Shown here: one piece after another, positions 1 to 13,000 of the stretch
Position numbering within the stretch: the stretch's first letter is position 1
Layout of the letters: every line of letters begins with the position of its first letter
Source: Metallyticus violacea
Taxonomy: Eukaryota; Arthropoda; Insecta; Mantodea; Metallyticidae
Direction: 5' to 3'
Length of the DNA: 64,000 nt
Assembly (NCBI GenBank): GCA_030762175.1
Contig: CM060833.1
Location: forward strand, 5,546,001 to 5,610,000
Notes under the pieces: generated by a model
Database searches by the model: none
What the model was told of the DNA's origin: nothing
What the model saw: the letters and a program-made list of their open reading frames with translations, nothing else
Program-made: the position numbers and the translations under genes

Positions 1-756
1 ATACTTCGAAGGCTGCTAAACACCTGCGGCGGATTTGCAACTTAAGTATTTATATGTAACTTTTGCTTGTGTCATAATAAGCCAATGTGGTCAATTCCCA
101 GTGTTTTTTCTTCTCCTTCCGTTGACAGTAAATGCCTTACACTTTCAATCGTATATCTTAAGTTTTATGGTGTAGTCCCTTGTTCGCGAGAAAAAGAAAT
201 ATTAGCCATGACTTGTGTCTTATCCTTCGTGTATAAAACCTAGAGCAAGGAAAACATCCTGGTGTCAATTTTGCTTTCTGTTATTTCAGCGAATGAGACT
301 ATTTGGGGAATCTTTTACATTGCTTATAAGAAATTGCCTGTAATGAAAGCCGTTATTTACTTCACACTGTCACTGCAATTAGGTCGGTATCTTTTAAACC
401 TTCTTGGCAGTATATGATCGCAAAGTAGTTCTGAGATTGACCCAAGGCTACTGAGAAAGAGGCCAGGGTTTGATGCCAATACAGAAGCACGCATGGCTAA
501 ACGTCAAATGCGAAGGTTGGGATAGGAATTCTGATTAACGTCTTAGCAATTTTTGATCAACCCGCCATGGGCATAATGGCTAGCTGTATAAACAACACTG
601 TCCACGTTTGTAATAGTGATAAACAGAACAGCGTGTCTACAAAAGATATGTAGGGTAAATAAGAAACAAGAACTTCTTGTTTCAGTTTATTATCAAAGTG
701 TGGGTTCTATGTTGAAAACACCATGGGGTGACTTTCGGAAATTAATTAATGAATGA
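1..756. other. No recognised feature
   Basis: AT-rich sequence without a frame or repeat that I recognise. Confidence 0.4.
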
Positions 757-1046
757 ATGGCGTTTAACGCCCGTTTTTGCTACAGAGGCACCAAAGGCGA
801 TGGACACTGATGATACATGAGATGAAAAGATATATTGGGAAAGGATTTATTTTTTTTTAAAGAAGGAATCGTTCCAGGCCTAAGTTAAAGGGTATCTCCC
901 CGGCATTTGCCATTTATGAGGACTGAGAAAAACCTGGAAAAAAACCTCAGTCAGGGAGGACGGTCCTGGCGGGATTCGAACCCCAGACCTCCCGCTCACG
1001 GGTACGCGGCTTAACGACCTCGGCCTTCCGTGGGGGTCCCGTGACT
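757..1046 (-). mobile_element. SINE family A copy (tRNA-derived)
   Basis: Read on the minus strand it starts with a tRNA-Ser/Leu-like head: an A box near GGCCGAGGTCGTTAAG and a B box GGGTTCGAATCC. It continues with CCTGACTGAGGTTTTT, GTCCTCATAAATGGCAAATG and a tail ending near GGGCGTTAAACGCC. The same order recurs at 6.7, 57.3, 58.2 and 61.7 kb, which defines the family. Confidence 0.75.
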
Positions 1047-1156
1047 TTCGGGGCAGTGGCTTCCTTACTATCTATCTTAGCAGTTTCTTCGAGTTTTGTT
1101 ATTACGTAATTTTAATCAATGTGTATATAGAAATAGCTAAAAACATACTGAGGACT

Positions 1157-1895
1157 AAAGGACAATATATTACCGGACTTTTTCTACATCCGGTTTAACC
1201 GGAAGTAAATCCAACTCTGTTAATTTACACGAAATACCTAATATAGGCTTACAATGTCGAATAATGCTCATCAAGAGCTTTTCAGTAAGTATTCACATTA
1301 AATACCTCTGTGTAAATTTATTGTTGCTAAATCAAGATAATATATTCTCTAGTTTATTGTTTTTTGTCAGTAATAACATAAATACTGCCCTTTTGTATTC
1401 ATGGAATCACGTTTATTGCTACAGAAACGTATTATTTACGGAATTAAATCTGACATCTAGGGTGTTAAATAATTCTATCTGATGTTTAACGAAAGGGAAA
1501 GAATTCTAATTTCAATTATGGTTGACTATGGAGACACGCATCGATCTCGCCGAGGAGCGGCGAAATTATTTCATGATATGCTTCCGGATCTCAATCCAAT
1601 TCCACAAGGACAAGGATCGTAAAGAAATTTACTCAAACTGAAAGCGTAAAGGACTTACCAACATCAGGTTGAAACTGCTGAGAATACTTCATTGGATGTT
1701 CTCCTCTGTGTGTGTGCAAGAAAATCCGAAAAGTTTCTACTACATATTTGTCAAAGTTTTGTGATGAAAATTCTTCAAAGTGAAGGGGAAAGAAAAAAAA
1801 AAAAAAAAAAAACGTCGTTATAAGGACGTGGCGGGGGAGAAATTAGAACTTACTTCCAGTTAAACGGAAATAGAAAAAAGTTGCTAATATAATTT
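1157..1895. mobile_element. Unclassified DNA element with palindromic terminal repeats
   Basis: Both ends carry the same sequence in inverted orientation: TATTACCGGACTTTTTCTAC then CCGGTTTAACCGG (1190-1202) on the left, and a decayed version at about 1851-1890 on the right. Next to the right end the sequence resembles that at 17165-17385, where a frame reads like a helix-turn-helix N-terminus (GYGKRHR, MHPDRIPIPHKT). A 72-codon open frame at 1264-1482 is unrecognised. Probably a non-autonomous derivative; superfamily unknown. Confidence 0.5.
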
Positions 1896-2790
1896 TTGAG
1901 TTACGGCTTTCCACACACTCCAAGTTTCACGTCACTGAACCACGTGCTTCAATAAATATTTAGACGCTCCTGGAGTTTTAAGTAAATCTGTACACGTCAT
2001 TCATATGTTAGAATAATGAAAATAGCCGGAACTTTGAACGAAGGTATTTTCTACCGTAATATTTTCTCTTTTGAAACTTCAAGAAACAGCGATTATAGCC
2101 ATTAGAGAAATTAACACACTGCCAAAATGTCACTGATAAAACAATTGCTATTTCATCACGTTGCCGCGCTGAATCTAATGATTTCAAAACGTTTAAAGCT
2201 TTATTTTACGGTTTTCTACACAGATGTGACATCAAATGGAAAGCAACTATTTTAATTTTTAAGCTTCATATACCTGAAGGACTTTTGTTATGTAAGAGAA
2301 AGCATAAACTTGTATTTGCTTATTACGCGATATGGGTAACAAAAAAACATATTTCAAAGAGTTAGTGGTTTTCCAAGGCCAACGTGTATTATTCTTTCTT
2401 TTACATTTGGTCACGCTCTAATTAATATTTTCATTGCAAACGTAGAAAAATATCGATAGTAACATAACAAAGACGTTACAAAGCATCAATAGCTACTTTT
2501 TTTTTGCTATAAGTATAGATTATGGAACACTTGGGGACCTCTCTTAGGCATGAACGAAAAGCCACACCTTCTCAGAAATACACGTACTGGCTTAATGGCG
2601 CTTTGGACCGGTAATGATCTCCGATTGTTATTGAAGGTCGGGTGTCTATTGTTTCCGTAAAACCATGAACTTGAATATTTTGGCCTCCTCGTTGCCCAAG
2701 GTGTGCAATTTAGCCGATGACCACTGCACAACAAAGGATTCATATTTACCCAGTTATGTAAGACAATCTAAACATATATGCTCCAATTAA
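1896..2790. other. No recognised feature
   Basis: A 78-codon minus-strand frame at 2507-2743 matches nothing I know. No splice-bounded coding segment seen. Confidence 0.35.
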
Positions 2791-2795
2791 ATGAC

Positions 2796-2852
2796 TGTCC
2801 AATAAAAAATGATTATTTTTTTACAGACTTAATTTCTCACGTTGAAATTTAA

Positions 2853-2883
<31 letters not shown>

Positions 2884-2938
2884 TGCTATGTCCAATAAAA
2901 ATGATTATTTTTTTACAGACTTAATTTCTCACGTTGAA

Positions 2939-2990
<52 letters not shown>
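2796..2990 (+). repeat. 93-bp tandem duplication with (TA)n tracts
   Basis: GTCCAATAAA...GATTATTTTTTTACAGAC and the following TTAATTTCTCACGTTG occur twice, at 2797 and 2890. Each copy ends in a long TA run (about 2856-2882 and 2942-2986). Confidence 0.85.
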
Positions 2991-2991
<1 letters not shown>

Positions 2992-3238
2992 AGCTTAATG
3001 CGTAAAATACAGGTGGTCTAATTTCATTGTAGTCACTTCCAGATCCCGTCTGTGAAAGGTGTGCAAGTTGGGACATGTTAACTTCCGCCTACAGCAAACA
3101 GCAGGCCCACACCTGATGAACAACATGTTTCTATCAAACTCTGCTTTCATTTCATTTTAATTTAATTTTAATTTTATTTTAATTTTATTCTGCAAAGCTT
3201 ATATCTTGATAACTTGAATCTACATCAGAACACACGAC

Positions 3239-4501
3239 GGTAGTTCCGTATGTTTCCGGCCTAACCATTTTCTAGGTATAATAAAGACAAAAACTATATT
3301 TCACTTTTCAATATAGTTACCCTTTATTGCAATACACTTCTCACATCCTTGAATTAACATTTCAACCCCCCCCCCAAATACTCAGAAGTCTTGTCTGCAA
3401 AATGGGCATAAACAGCATCCATCACTTCGTCACACTTAAATTTCCTTCCTCGAAGATCCTTCTTGAGTTTTGAGAAGAGGAAATAGTTACTGGAGCTAGA
3501 CCTGGGCTGTAGGGTGGATGGTCGATCTCCTTGAAGTCACATTTCTTCACAGCTTCCTTTGCAACAAGAGCTGTATCCACAGACGCGTTGTCGTGAAGAA
3601 GACGCACACCACCTCTCAGCTTTCCTCGTCTTTTCTCTTTGATGGAAGCACGTAGTCTGTGCAGTAGGCAAGCATAGTACTCCCCATTTACTGTTGTGTT
3701 CCTCTCCTTGAAGTCAATGAAGAGTATTCCTTAACAGTTTCAAGATTGTAGCCATGCTCTTCTTGGTTGACTGAGTGATCTTGGCCTATAGAAACGGTGC
3801 CTCGCCAGGTTTACGCTTGTCACTCCATTAATTCTCTTTTTGACAAGGGATCATAGTAGACGACCATAGTTTCATCTCTTGTAACAATGGTTTGCAGAAA
3901 TTCGTTGCCATGGCAGAGCTCCAAAATGCCTGACAACACATGAATCTTTGCTGCTTTTGGACTAAGGAAAGAAGTCTAGACACCCATCTTGCACTAACCT
4001 TATTCATGCTTAAATGTTCATGAATAATTAGTACTATTGTTATAGAAAGGCTCAACCTTGCTGTTTCTGTAACTTTGAGCCTCCGGTCTTCCATAATTTC
4101 TCCTTTCACAAGAGCGAGCGATGTTTTCAGGACTGAGCACCTCCAAGGGCCGACCTGCACGCTCTTCGTCTTCAATGCTTTCTCAACCCATTCGAAAAAG
4201 TTTGGCTCATTCTTTTACGGTAGAATATGAGGGGGATACTTCCCCGTATACACCGTCCAATCGCTGTTTAATTTCATTTGGAGTAAGTCCTTCTTGTGTG
4301 AAGAACTTAATAAGCAATTCGATACTCCATTCTGAACATTTCACAATCTTCTACACACAGCCTTCTTTATGCAACTAATCTGAACAACTGAACAGTTACA
4401 GCTGCAATTATTTACTTAACAGATAAGGTTTGACACCAGATAAGACTTTTGTGAAGGCGATAATCCTTATCGGCGAGTCCGGAAACTTATGGACCTACCC
4501 T
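3239..4501 (-). mobile_element. Mariner relic, copy 1 of the GGTCCATAAG-ended family
   Basis: About 1.26 kb, bounded by inverted repeats (right end ACTTATGGACCTACCC, left end decayed), with the transposase on the minus strand. Recognisable pieces: a helix-turn-helix segment near 4020-4100 (ARWVSRLLS), LLHDNA near 3590-3610 with the second catalytic Asp, and YSPGLAP near 3500-3520. Stops and frameshifts break the frame in several places. Its full-length sister is at 23484-24760. Confidence 0.85.
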
Positions 4502-5350
4502 CGAAATATAAGATTAATTTTTATTTATTTCTGTGTTACATTTATCAATACAATTACGTTCTACAGATTTTAAAATCTACAGTATTAATATAACTGAACA
4601 AAACTAAACCGGCACCCAGCACTATTGGTACCCAGTAGCAATACATTTTTATACTTCATTTATGTTTCAAACAACGTACTTTTTAGATGTCTTAACTTTT
4701 ACAATTAATTAAGTTACAGTTTAATGTGCACCATCTTCATTTCTGCTGACGCTCGGTATCCAGGCTGCTCCCTACTGGAATTCCAGGCAACTGGACCTGG
4801 GTATCATTGAGGTAACTGCTGGACTACGTTGTGTTGACAGTGAAATTTCCTTCTCTTCCCTTTTCCCTTCATCTTCTAAATGTCAACTTTAATGTGTACC
4901 TTATGTTTTCCTCCTTTTGTTCTCGGTCTACCTCTTCTTCTCTCAGCTGCCTCCTCCCCGCCCGAAGACTATCATTATTCTCTCTTTTGTTAATTCTGCT
5001 CCTTTCTTCTGATTCAGTTTTGGTGTTATCTCCTTCATCTTCTTGTTTTTGAACTGACTCTACTTGTGTATATCTTTCTTGCTTTCTCTGATTCTCTGGA
5101 ATCTTCTGGGGGGATGCGATTTCTAACCGTTGGATTTTCTCTCAGGTTTTTGTTGTTTACATACTTCTGTAGCATTTTATATGATGTTTTATTTGTTAAA
5201 TCATTCAATACCCTAAAATCATCTTGATCTCTCATGATGTTCCAAATGTATTTCCCTGCAAGTAGCCATCTTTCCCCACCTACAATTGACTCGTATTTGG
5301 CATTCGAATGAAACGTGTTCCGGTATATCGATCACGTTACAAACCGTACA
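4502..5350 (-). mobile_element. LINE fragment, 3' end of ORF2 and 3' UTR
   Basis: The minus strand near 5340-5260 reads CTVCNVIDIPEHVSFEC, the CxxC-H-C knuckle found at the C-terminus of R1/I-type reverse transcriptases, followed by a lysine-rich tail (MRDQDDFRVLNDL and on) to about 5035. The rest, down to about 4510, is probably 3' UTR. A stretch at 4750-4800 resembles 42005-42060 (CTACTGGAA...CCAGG), perhaps another 3' end of the family. Confidence 0.5.
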
Positions 5351-5850
5351 GATGGTTTAAAACGTTTTTTAAAGAGGGGAGACAATCAAGTGAAAAGGAA
5401 TAGAACCCTACGCTCCGGTTTGTACTTTAACGGTAGAAAACATTAACGGCGCTGCTGTCATTGTGAGAGAGTATCGTTCAATAACTCATAGAACACTTCA
5501 GAAATTCTGAACATTTCAGCGTCACCCACACAGCGGGTTCCAAGACTACTCAATTCCGAACATGAGGTTTGCATGCAGTTGAAGTTGATGTTACAGGAAG
5601 ATGCCGAGTTTCTTTGAAAGGTAATCACTGCTAATGAAACTTGGGTACATCATTTCAGTCCTGAAAGCAAATAGTTGCAGGGAAAAGTGATGGTTTCTTA
5701 TTGTCATCTGCTTGATTCATCAGCATGTCACGCCTGTGCACACACAGCTGTAACCGGACAGTACTAAAGAGATGTCCATAAAACTCTGCAAAGTCATAGC
5801 ACGTGCAAAAGGTGACATTTACATGCAACAAGCTGGATGTCTATGCTGGT
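5350..5850 (+). mobile_element. Mariner relic, middle part
   Basis: Reads as decayed transposase on the plus strand: EDAEFL then VITANETWVHHFSPESK (the TGDETW block with Gly-Asp changed) and, after a frameshift, TAVTGQYYRDVHKTL. Neither ends nor an intact frame remain. Confidence 0.7.
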
Positions 5851-5857
5851 GTCTAGT

Positions 5858-6001
5858 GCTAGCCACACTTGCCTCGCAGCTCAAAGATCTCAAACCTGAA
5901 AGAAGAGGCCTCTGAGCAAAAAATTCTCGGCCGTTTCACGACATGAATTGAATGGGACGCTAATGACCTGAGATGTTAAACAGCGTCCGTAAACAAACCA
6001 A
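5858..6001 (+). mobile_element. SINE family B copy, internally deleted
   Basis: Shares ACCTGAAAGAAGAGGCCTCT, GAGCAAAAAATTCTCGGCCG and the tail AATGGGACGCTAATGACCTG...GCGTCCGTAAA with the full copies. The head (GTCTAGTGCTAGCCACACTT) is joined to the body by a deletion. Confidence 0.7.
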
Positions 6002-6007
6002 ATATGA

Positions 6008-6700
6008 GATGCATTCAAAAAGTTTTCCAATCAGCCTATCCATTGTTGAACAATGTTGTCTACAAAAATGGAACTAATGCAGCTGGCAACAACAAACCTT
6101 AAACTATCAAACTACGCATGAGAGCTACTTTAAAGTTGCAGTCACTGTCGTACAGTCTGTTGAGTTATGTCCTGTGTCAATAGCTGGTGAATATTTCTAA
6201 AGAAAACTTTACATTCCACATTTTCACGCGCTATAAGCAGGTGAAAGAGCGAGGACTTGGTAGCTGTTCATGGTATCAAGTGTGTTCATTTGATATCATT
6301 GCAAGATATCAATATGCAATATGCAACATGCAAGATCAATTCGATCATTTGAAGAGGGCGAGAGACTTTGAAGGATAACCCTCGCTCTGGCCGGCCTCGG
6401 GAAGCAGTGCACAAGAGAACCATTCAAAACGTGAGGAATTTGGTGGAGGTAAATCGACATATTACTGTTGAAATGTTAAGTATGGAAGTGGGTATCAGTG
6501 TTGGCAGCATTGACAGTATACTCCATGAAGATTTAAAGCTGGGAAAAAAATTTGCAAAATGGTCCCACACTCCTTAACCAATGAAGAAAAGAAGAGGAGA
6601 AAGGAATGTGCAAGGAAACTGCTTAGCATGTTTTCACCAAATGGTTCTAAACGTTTGACAGATATATGCACTGGTGATGAAAGTTGGTTTTATTTCTATA
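6008..6700 (+). mobile_element. Mariner relic, 5' half, interrupted by a SINE
   Basis: Plus-strand transposase pieces: DNPRSGRPREAV, a second helix-turn-helix with VEMLSMEVGISVGSIDSIL, HTPLTNEEKKRR and finally TGDESWFYF with the first catalytic Asp. Right after this a T-rich stretch and a SINE A copy break the element. A sister copy lies in reverse at 38190-38790; the two match over the 5' UTR (CACTGTCGTACA...TCCTGTGTCAATAGCTGGTG). Confidence 0.8.
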
Positions 6701-6729
6701 TTATTTTATTTTATTATTTTATTATTTTA

Positions 6730-6968
6730 TTACACAGGCGGTGGACGCTGATGATACACGAGATGAAATAAAATATTGGGAAAGGATTTTTTTAAGGAAG
6801 AAAACGTTCCAGACTTAAGTTTAGAGTACATCCCCGGCATTTGCCATTTATGAGGACTGAGGAAAACTTGGAAAAACCTCAGCCAGGGAGGATGGTCCTG
6901 GTGGAAATCAAACCCCAGATCTGCCGCTCATGAGTTCGCGCCTTAACGACCTCGGCCACCTGTGGCGG
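6730..6968 (-). mobile_element. SINE family A copy inside a mariner
   Basis: Head on the minus strand with GGTGGCCGAGGTCGTTAAGG and a decayed B box, then the family body. The tail side (6690-6730) is a TTTTATTA-rich run. It sits right after the TGDESW block of the mariner at 6008-6700, so it inserted later. Confidence 0.75.
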
Positions 6969-6969
6969 T

Positions 6970-8865
6970 AATTCCTTCTGTCCCAGAAGGTTTGTGTTGA
7001 CAATGAAAGTTGTGGAATGGAAAAAAAATAATTTATCTCTTTATTGCTAGACAATCGTTCTTCCACATGTTGTATAATTATACTACAGATGGAAATTTCA
7101 CTAGAACTTTAAAATGTATTGTCTTATTAGCACACTTCTAGAGCGACTCCATTTTATGCAGCCTGGCAAACGCTCGCACTTTGGTGCCGTCCTGTACCAA
7201 GACACCAGTGCGAACTCACCTTCAATTTTTTCCACCAATCTTCTCGTGAAAAATTATTTCACCATCGTATTTTCACTATTTGATGAGAAAAAGAAATATT
7301 CTAAAGGAATTTTAAAGTAGGATTCGGTATGGGGTGTGAGGTCGTGTCTTACTGAAGAAAAACGTGAATGGTCTTAAGTGATTGGGCGGAAAAAAAATAT
7401 ATAAAGACCAAACCAATGAAAAATATTTCAGAACAGTCCTTAAAGAGTCCATGGTTTAGTTCACAGGATTTGAGAGAAATTTCTAGTTAGAGTTGCAAGT
7501 CAAGCAATAACTCCTGGGAATTGTGAAGCATTTAGAGTTCAAAATCAACAAATCAGAGCACTGGTCACATTGAAATAAATAAATGATTTTGGTTATGTTT
7601 GAAAATTTCTTCCAGAGAACACTTTGACGTTTTTCATAACAAAGAAGACCACAGTAAACCATTCCTGTGATTGTGAATTATGACATGATGTTTTTATACT
7701 TTGGGCATTTATTAGTTCTCAGAGGAAAAGAAATGTGTTTTTTCATACAGAGTTCTGTCAGAGTTAATTTTGGCATAAATAAAATTAGTCCCGTGTCCTC
7801 ACACTTTGTGGTTCTTATTTACAGGTAAAAGAGAGGTTCAAAATAAATTCACATACGCTGTAACATCCCCCAGAAACTTCTATCCAATTTTTCTATGGAA
7901 ATATACCGAGTGAAGTTAGCAATCTCTGCATCTCTCTTCCTAAAATAGGTGAGTAGATATTATGTGTACTTTCATTTCATAAATTCTTAAGGAAACAGTT
8001 TATATTCACTTCTTTATCTCAGTGTTGCCGCTACACCCACAAATGTTTGCTTACAAATTAAACCTGATATAAATATTATAATTATTGATTGTACCTTTCC
8101 CATTTACATCTCAACTTAATCTAATAGTAATAACCCCGGGTACTGCGTTTTGTTTTTGCACTCGTTCAGCCACCGAGGCTGTGCAAACTCAGGGAAGATT
8201 GTTTTTAATTTTGGCCAATAGAATTCAGCACTTACTAGAATAGCGGCGTAGTTCAGATTATTGGCGTTAGATAGCACTATTTGCTCCAACGAAGATGCTT
8301 CTTTGCTTTCGGTCAAGCATTATGTGATTTTATACCTTAATTTTGTTTTTGTTTTTGTTTTCAATCCAAATACGAAAATGTCTCTTGTAATTCAAAATAG
8401 GCAATAATAGAATTATTAACTACAATAGGGCTTGTTTTACGCTACCAATGCCGTATTATATTATCTTTTATTTTGTTGCTAACTTTGTGGAGTGTGGCTA
8501 GCGAACGTACTATTAAAGAATGGCTAGATATTGTTGGCAGAAACTGCGAAGGAAAATGAAGAGCCAACAATTTTGTATTTATTATTATTATTATTATTGT
8601 TGTTGTTGTACTTATCAGTAATTTTATGTACGCTAATAATGGTTTTTAATTGTTTTATCTCTGATAATAATAGATGCTAATTTTCCGAAATGGGAAACCC
8701 GATTCGTGTTATCCTTCACAGGCGATAATGAAAGTTTATATATACGTGCGTGCGTGTTAAAAGGGCTAGTTATAAGTGCCGCACCATCAGAATACTTTTT
8801 GATGTGTTTCAGTGATGTGAAATTCGGAGTGTGGGAATAGCCAATTACTGAGAATTCAAAATTAT
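6970..8865. other. No recognised feature
   Basis: AT-rich. A 66-codon minus frame at 8116-8316 and a 68-codon plus frame at 7114-7320 are unrecognised. A short TTA/TTG microsatellite lies at 8577-8609. Confidence 0.35.
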
Positions 8866-8965
8866 ATTACCGGCTTTCTTCTACTCCATCTCTTTCATTT
8901 TAAATGAAAACTCAGTATATTTTTACATTTTCTAAAAATGTTCATTAAGAGCTCTTCAAAAAGTT
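8866..8965 (+). mobile_element. End fragment of the palindromic-TIR element
   Basis: ATTATATTACCGGCTTTCTT...TCATTTTAAATG matches the terminal sequence of the elements at 1157-1895 and 17160-17385, without the central palindrome. Confidence 0.5.
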
Positions 8966-9304
8966 CATTAAAATAGTAATACGCCAGATTGTCGTTTGTT
9001 CAGTAATGAATGTAATTCAGTTTCCAAGACAACTATTGTTTACAAATGTTAAAAATATTTACAAGTTTAGCAGCTAGATATTTTTAAACTTTAGTCCATT
9101 AACTTATTGAATATAAACGGTAAGATTTTTGGAATATGGTTTTAATTGTAATTTAAACCATCAATGACGCCAAAACAGTACAATTAATAGCTTCAACAAT
9201 GTTTTTGAAGTTAAAACCCCATTGGTACACATGTTCGTATGTTTGTTTAGCTGGATTCAAAATTAGCAACCGTAACAAGAACCAGTGACAGAAATATTGA
9301 ATTT

Positions 9305-9360
9305 GTGCGTCAAATGAAAGCTAATCGCAGGGGCGAAGCGTCCATTAAGGCTGTAAGGCT
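9305..9360 (+). mobile_element. Possible hAT terminus
   Basis: CAGGGGCGAAGCGTCCATTA resembles the CAGGGGCG-type ends of hAT elements. No partner end found. Confidence 0.25.
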
Positions 9361-9699
9361 GGGCCTACCCAAAATTAGTGTTTCGAAACACGTCTACCGT
9401 TTCCCCAGCTTTGGCCCATGTGATTTTTTTACCTTTTCTTAACCTCAAAAACTAACTTGAAGGGGGGGGGTGACATTTTTGTCAAATGAAGGGGATATGT
9501 GTGCTGTAAAGGAGTATTATGCACAGTTCGAAAGTTATTATTTGTCTGAAGGAATACAAAATTGGGATATCGTGTGATCAAACGGAATGCGCTTATAGTA
9601 GATTGTATTGCAAAATAAATTTTTGGTTTTGCAAAAAATGTTCTTTACAATTTTTATTTTATCAGACTTAACAATCCGAGCTTGTATATTTTATTATAT

Positions 9700-9775
9700 T
9701 GACAAGTATAGCCTGTAAATGTTTTAATTCCTCTATAGCCACCGGCTGTAAGCCCAATTACACATTGAATAAATA

Positions 9776-9857
<82 letters not shown>

Positions 9858-9858
9858 T
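9700..9858 (+). repeat. Retroposon 3' tail with (TTA)n
   Basis: ATTGAATAAATACATTATTA leads into about 78 bases of pure TTA repeat (9778-9856). This is the usual look of a 3' end of an insect LINE or its parasite; the coding part is absent. Confidence 0.55.
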
Positions 9859-9859
9859 C

Positions 9860-11095
9860 AACATGAGGATATGGCAGCCAACAATTCTGATAAATAAATA
9901 AAAGTATGACTATCTTTAGTTTGTGATACACAGTATCTCTGACATCTTAGCAACTAACATAAGCTCTAACAGGAAACCATCGAATATGTGAGATAAAGAT
10001 ATGATATCGGCATTCGCAGGAAAATGCACACGTAGCGATAACTATGGCATTTGGTGCGTTGCAAAAAGTTATTAAAATGGCTATGTGAGATAGCGTATTT
10101 CATAAAGAATCTTTTCATATTGTGCAGAATATAAGAGTCGCAATATTGCCAACACAAGACCGATATAAAACTATTATCGAGGTCAGATAACGGTGTTTTC
10201 GCGCCTAAAGAATAAATTACAATAAACTCGCCTATCCGAGGACGCTCGCTAATTGATTTGGGGCAGGTAGATTGCTTACTGTTGCATAAGGATATTAAAC
10301 GTATATGTTACATTTAACGTCGTCTATTAGCCAGATCAAACTATACGATCCAATGAACATTACTCTCAGTAAAGAGCAACAATGAACCTTATAGGTGTCT
10401 CTGCGTGTTAGCCGAAGTAAAAGAGAAGGAAAATAACCATACAGAAATGGAACTTAATAGAGTTAATTTGTGTTTATTCCATGATTGTCAGGGTGGTAAC
10501 GTTTCGCATATTATTACGTACAAACTTGAAAATTGAACTGTGCTTATTAAAAAGGTGTGTGTTTCAAGCAAAGTACAACTTTTCCAAACATTATCTAACC
10601 TGCATGTCCTTCCTGATAAACTGCATATTTCCTTTTGACATTTCCTTGTTGATAACGTGCTTTAACGCCCTTGTCCCTGCTCAAAAACGATACCAAAAAT
10701 GGTATTTTATTTGTGTTTAAGTTCCTTGTTTGCTTTGGAAGTTTTCTAATGTCTGTGAATAACAAGATTTTGTTAAATAAAAAATGTTCGCCGCATCTTG
10801 TGCTGTATGACATGCTATCCGGACGACCCATGACAAATTTTTGCAGCCTCACCTCTCATAAAGAATTTAATTTCAAAATATTGTTGAGTATCTACCACAC
10901 AGTTTAAGTATAAAAACATACTGATATACACAAATATAATTACTCGCAGTTTTAGAATACTTATTACACAACAGAAGGCTGATAAATACATAAATTACAA
11001 CACATTAGAGGTGTGTAATAGGAAAATGAACGTTTAAAAAATTATATTTACGTACTTAAACATGATTCACTGTTTGTATAAGCAATAAATGTACG
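9860..11095. other. No recognised feature
   Basis: Overlapping short frames at 10481-10907 on both strands match no family known to me. Confidence 0.35.
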
Positions 11096-11104
11096 AAATG
11101 ATGC

Positions 11105-11183
11105 CATGGAAAACCCCAGCTACAAACAATGGGACGCTGATGACTTGAAATGTTAAAGAGTGTCCGTAAATAAACCAAATCAA
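11105..11183 (+). mobile_element. SINE family B 3' fragment
   Basis: AATGGGACGCTGATGACTTG...GTTAAAGAGTGTCCGTAAAT, the 3' part of family B. Confidence 0.65.
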
Positions 11184-11329
11184 TAAATATGTGAATAAAA
11201 CAAAATGTTGTAAAGTTTGAATGTGTACAGTTGACCAAAACAGTTCTCTTTGTTCAAGTTTCAAGTGTTGGCAGTAATTAAAAGTGCAACAAATGACATT
11301 AAGGCAGGAACGAACTGCGGCCAAGAGTT

Positions 11330-12115
11330 TGACTGTTCAGCTGGTAGGTTAGCCTAGAAGTACACGAGCACCTTGAATAGGGAAGTGCACCTGTGGTTCC
11401 AGCCCTTCAGTGTCGGTGCTCTAAATGAGCGGACGGTGTGGAGATGGTTCGCGAAGATTCACGGAAAGTAAGAGCAACAATTGATGAGGCTTTCTTGGCG
11501 ACTATTGAAACTGCTAGAAGTGGATTCTCTGCACTGCAAGACAAATCGCCACACTCCTAAGCGGCCCGGGTTTTCCCTGCTATTGCTCCATCATTCCCAT
11601 CTTCAGCCCGAATAGTCACAGGTGATGTGTATTCCACCATTACCAGCCGAGATAAAGCGTGCGGCAATGCAGTGGGAACACCCTGCGTCACCTGCAGTTT
11701 AAAGTGACATCATCCGTCGAGAAAGCGGAGCTCATAGTCTTCTGGACACAAACGCATACATTCCAGCCTCAAAGACAAACCGTAAATGCCGACTTCTACT
11801 GTAACATCCTCAGAAAACTTAGTAAGGTCATTCAACAGAAGCGACCAGCACACCTCACCAAATGCGTGTTGCTCTTGCATGACAACGCGCGTCCTCATAA
11901 TACTAGCAAGACAGATGAGAGGCTGAGAAAATTCAAGTAGGAAAACTTCGAGCATCCTCCGTATAGCCCCGACCTTGCACCAAGCTAATTCCATTTGTTC
12001 GGTTTTCTTAGGCATCATCTTTCAGGTGAACGTTTTTCCTACGGTGAAACATTTCAGGGGCTCGTGAAAGGATTACACAAGTGTCTCAATATACGGGGAA
12101 ATCATGTTGAGAAAT
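11330..12115 (+). mobile_element. Mariner relic, C-terminal two thirds
   Basis: Frame-shifted plus-strand transposase: QTVNADFYCNILRKL, KRPAHLTKCVLLLHDNARPH (second Asp), then ENFEHPPYSPDLAPS (third Asp, about 34 residues on, as in mariner). Many stops; richer in G+C than its flanks. Confidence 0.8.
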
Positions 12116-13000
12116 AAGCAAGTTTTATATTCATTTGTAAATTGCAGGTACAATCATCAAAGAGAGAAACTCTCACTGCTGCAAAGAAGATCGTGGTAAA
12201 TGAACCGCATGTGACCTATGGGCGTATAAAAATATACCTACTAGGAAAAATCGGCGGGCATGACTTCATAAGACACATCATCTCGTTTCCGTTAAAAACA
12301 ACAACAACAATAATAAATCACATTATTTTGTGGTGTTTTCAATGCGTCATAGACCGCCTCCTTGGTGTTGCAATCAATGTGCAAATATGCAGATATCGGC
12401 TTCAAATCCCGAAACTCAGTTGCACTTTTTCGCAGTTATCTCTTACTCTGATAACATGAATACCAGGTGATTAAAGGAATGAATCTGTGAAAGTGGCTAA
12501 AAATCCAAACGATTTGAAATTTTGGAGTTATTTGAGTCATTTAGATTGTAGTGTGCATATAACATGTAAGTCCTCTGTTTATCAGCATTGGGGGGGGGGA
12601 CATTGCTCCTTTTTTTTTTTTTTTTTTAATTTTAATGTATTATAACTACTTTATGCATTATAATTTTTATTATAAATGGGAAAAGTTTTGGGTCTTTATT
12701 CTATCTATAATGTAACTATTTCATTTGGAGAAACAATTTTTATATGCAAACATTTATAATTTCTTTCAAATTATTCATAACTGGCAAATTTAAAATGACG
12801 TAATAATTAATGTATTTCATCTACAATATCAAGGTATGCCAACTTTTATTTAGCATTTATCTAATAATCTGTGCAAAAGAAATATTTTCAAGGTATATTG
12901 CGTGGAACATTTTGAACATTCAGAAACGGAGGAAAGTTCAAATTGGAAAACAAAAATCAAATTAAAGATTTAGCTTTAGGAAACGCATTTTCTTTTTCTT
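12116..13000. other. No recognised feature
   Basis: Contains a G run at 12591-12599, a T run at 12610-12627, and a 105-codon plus frame (12142-12459) that I do not recognise. Confidence 0.35.
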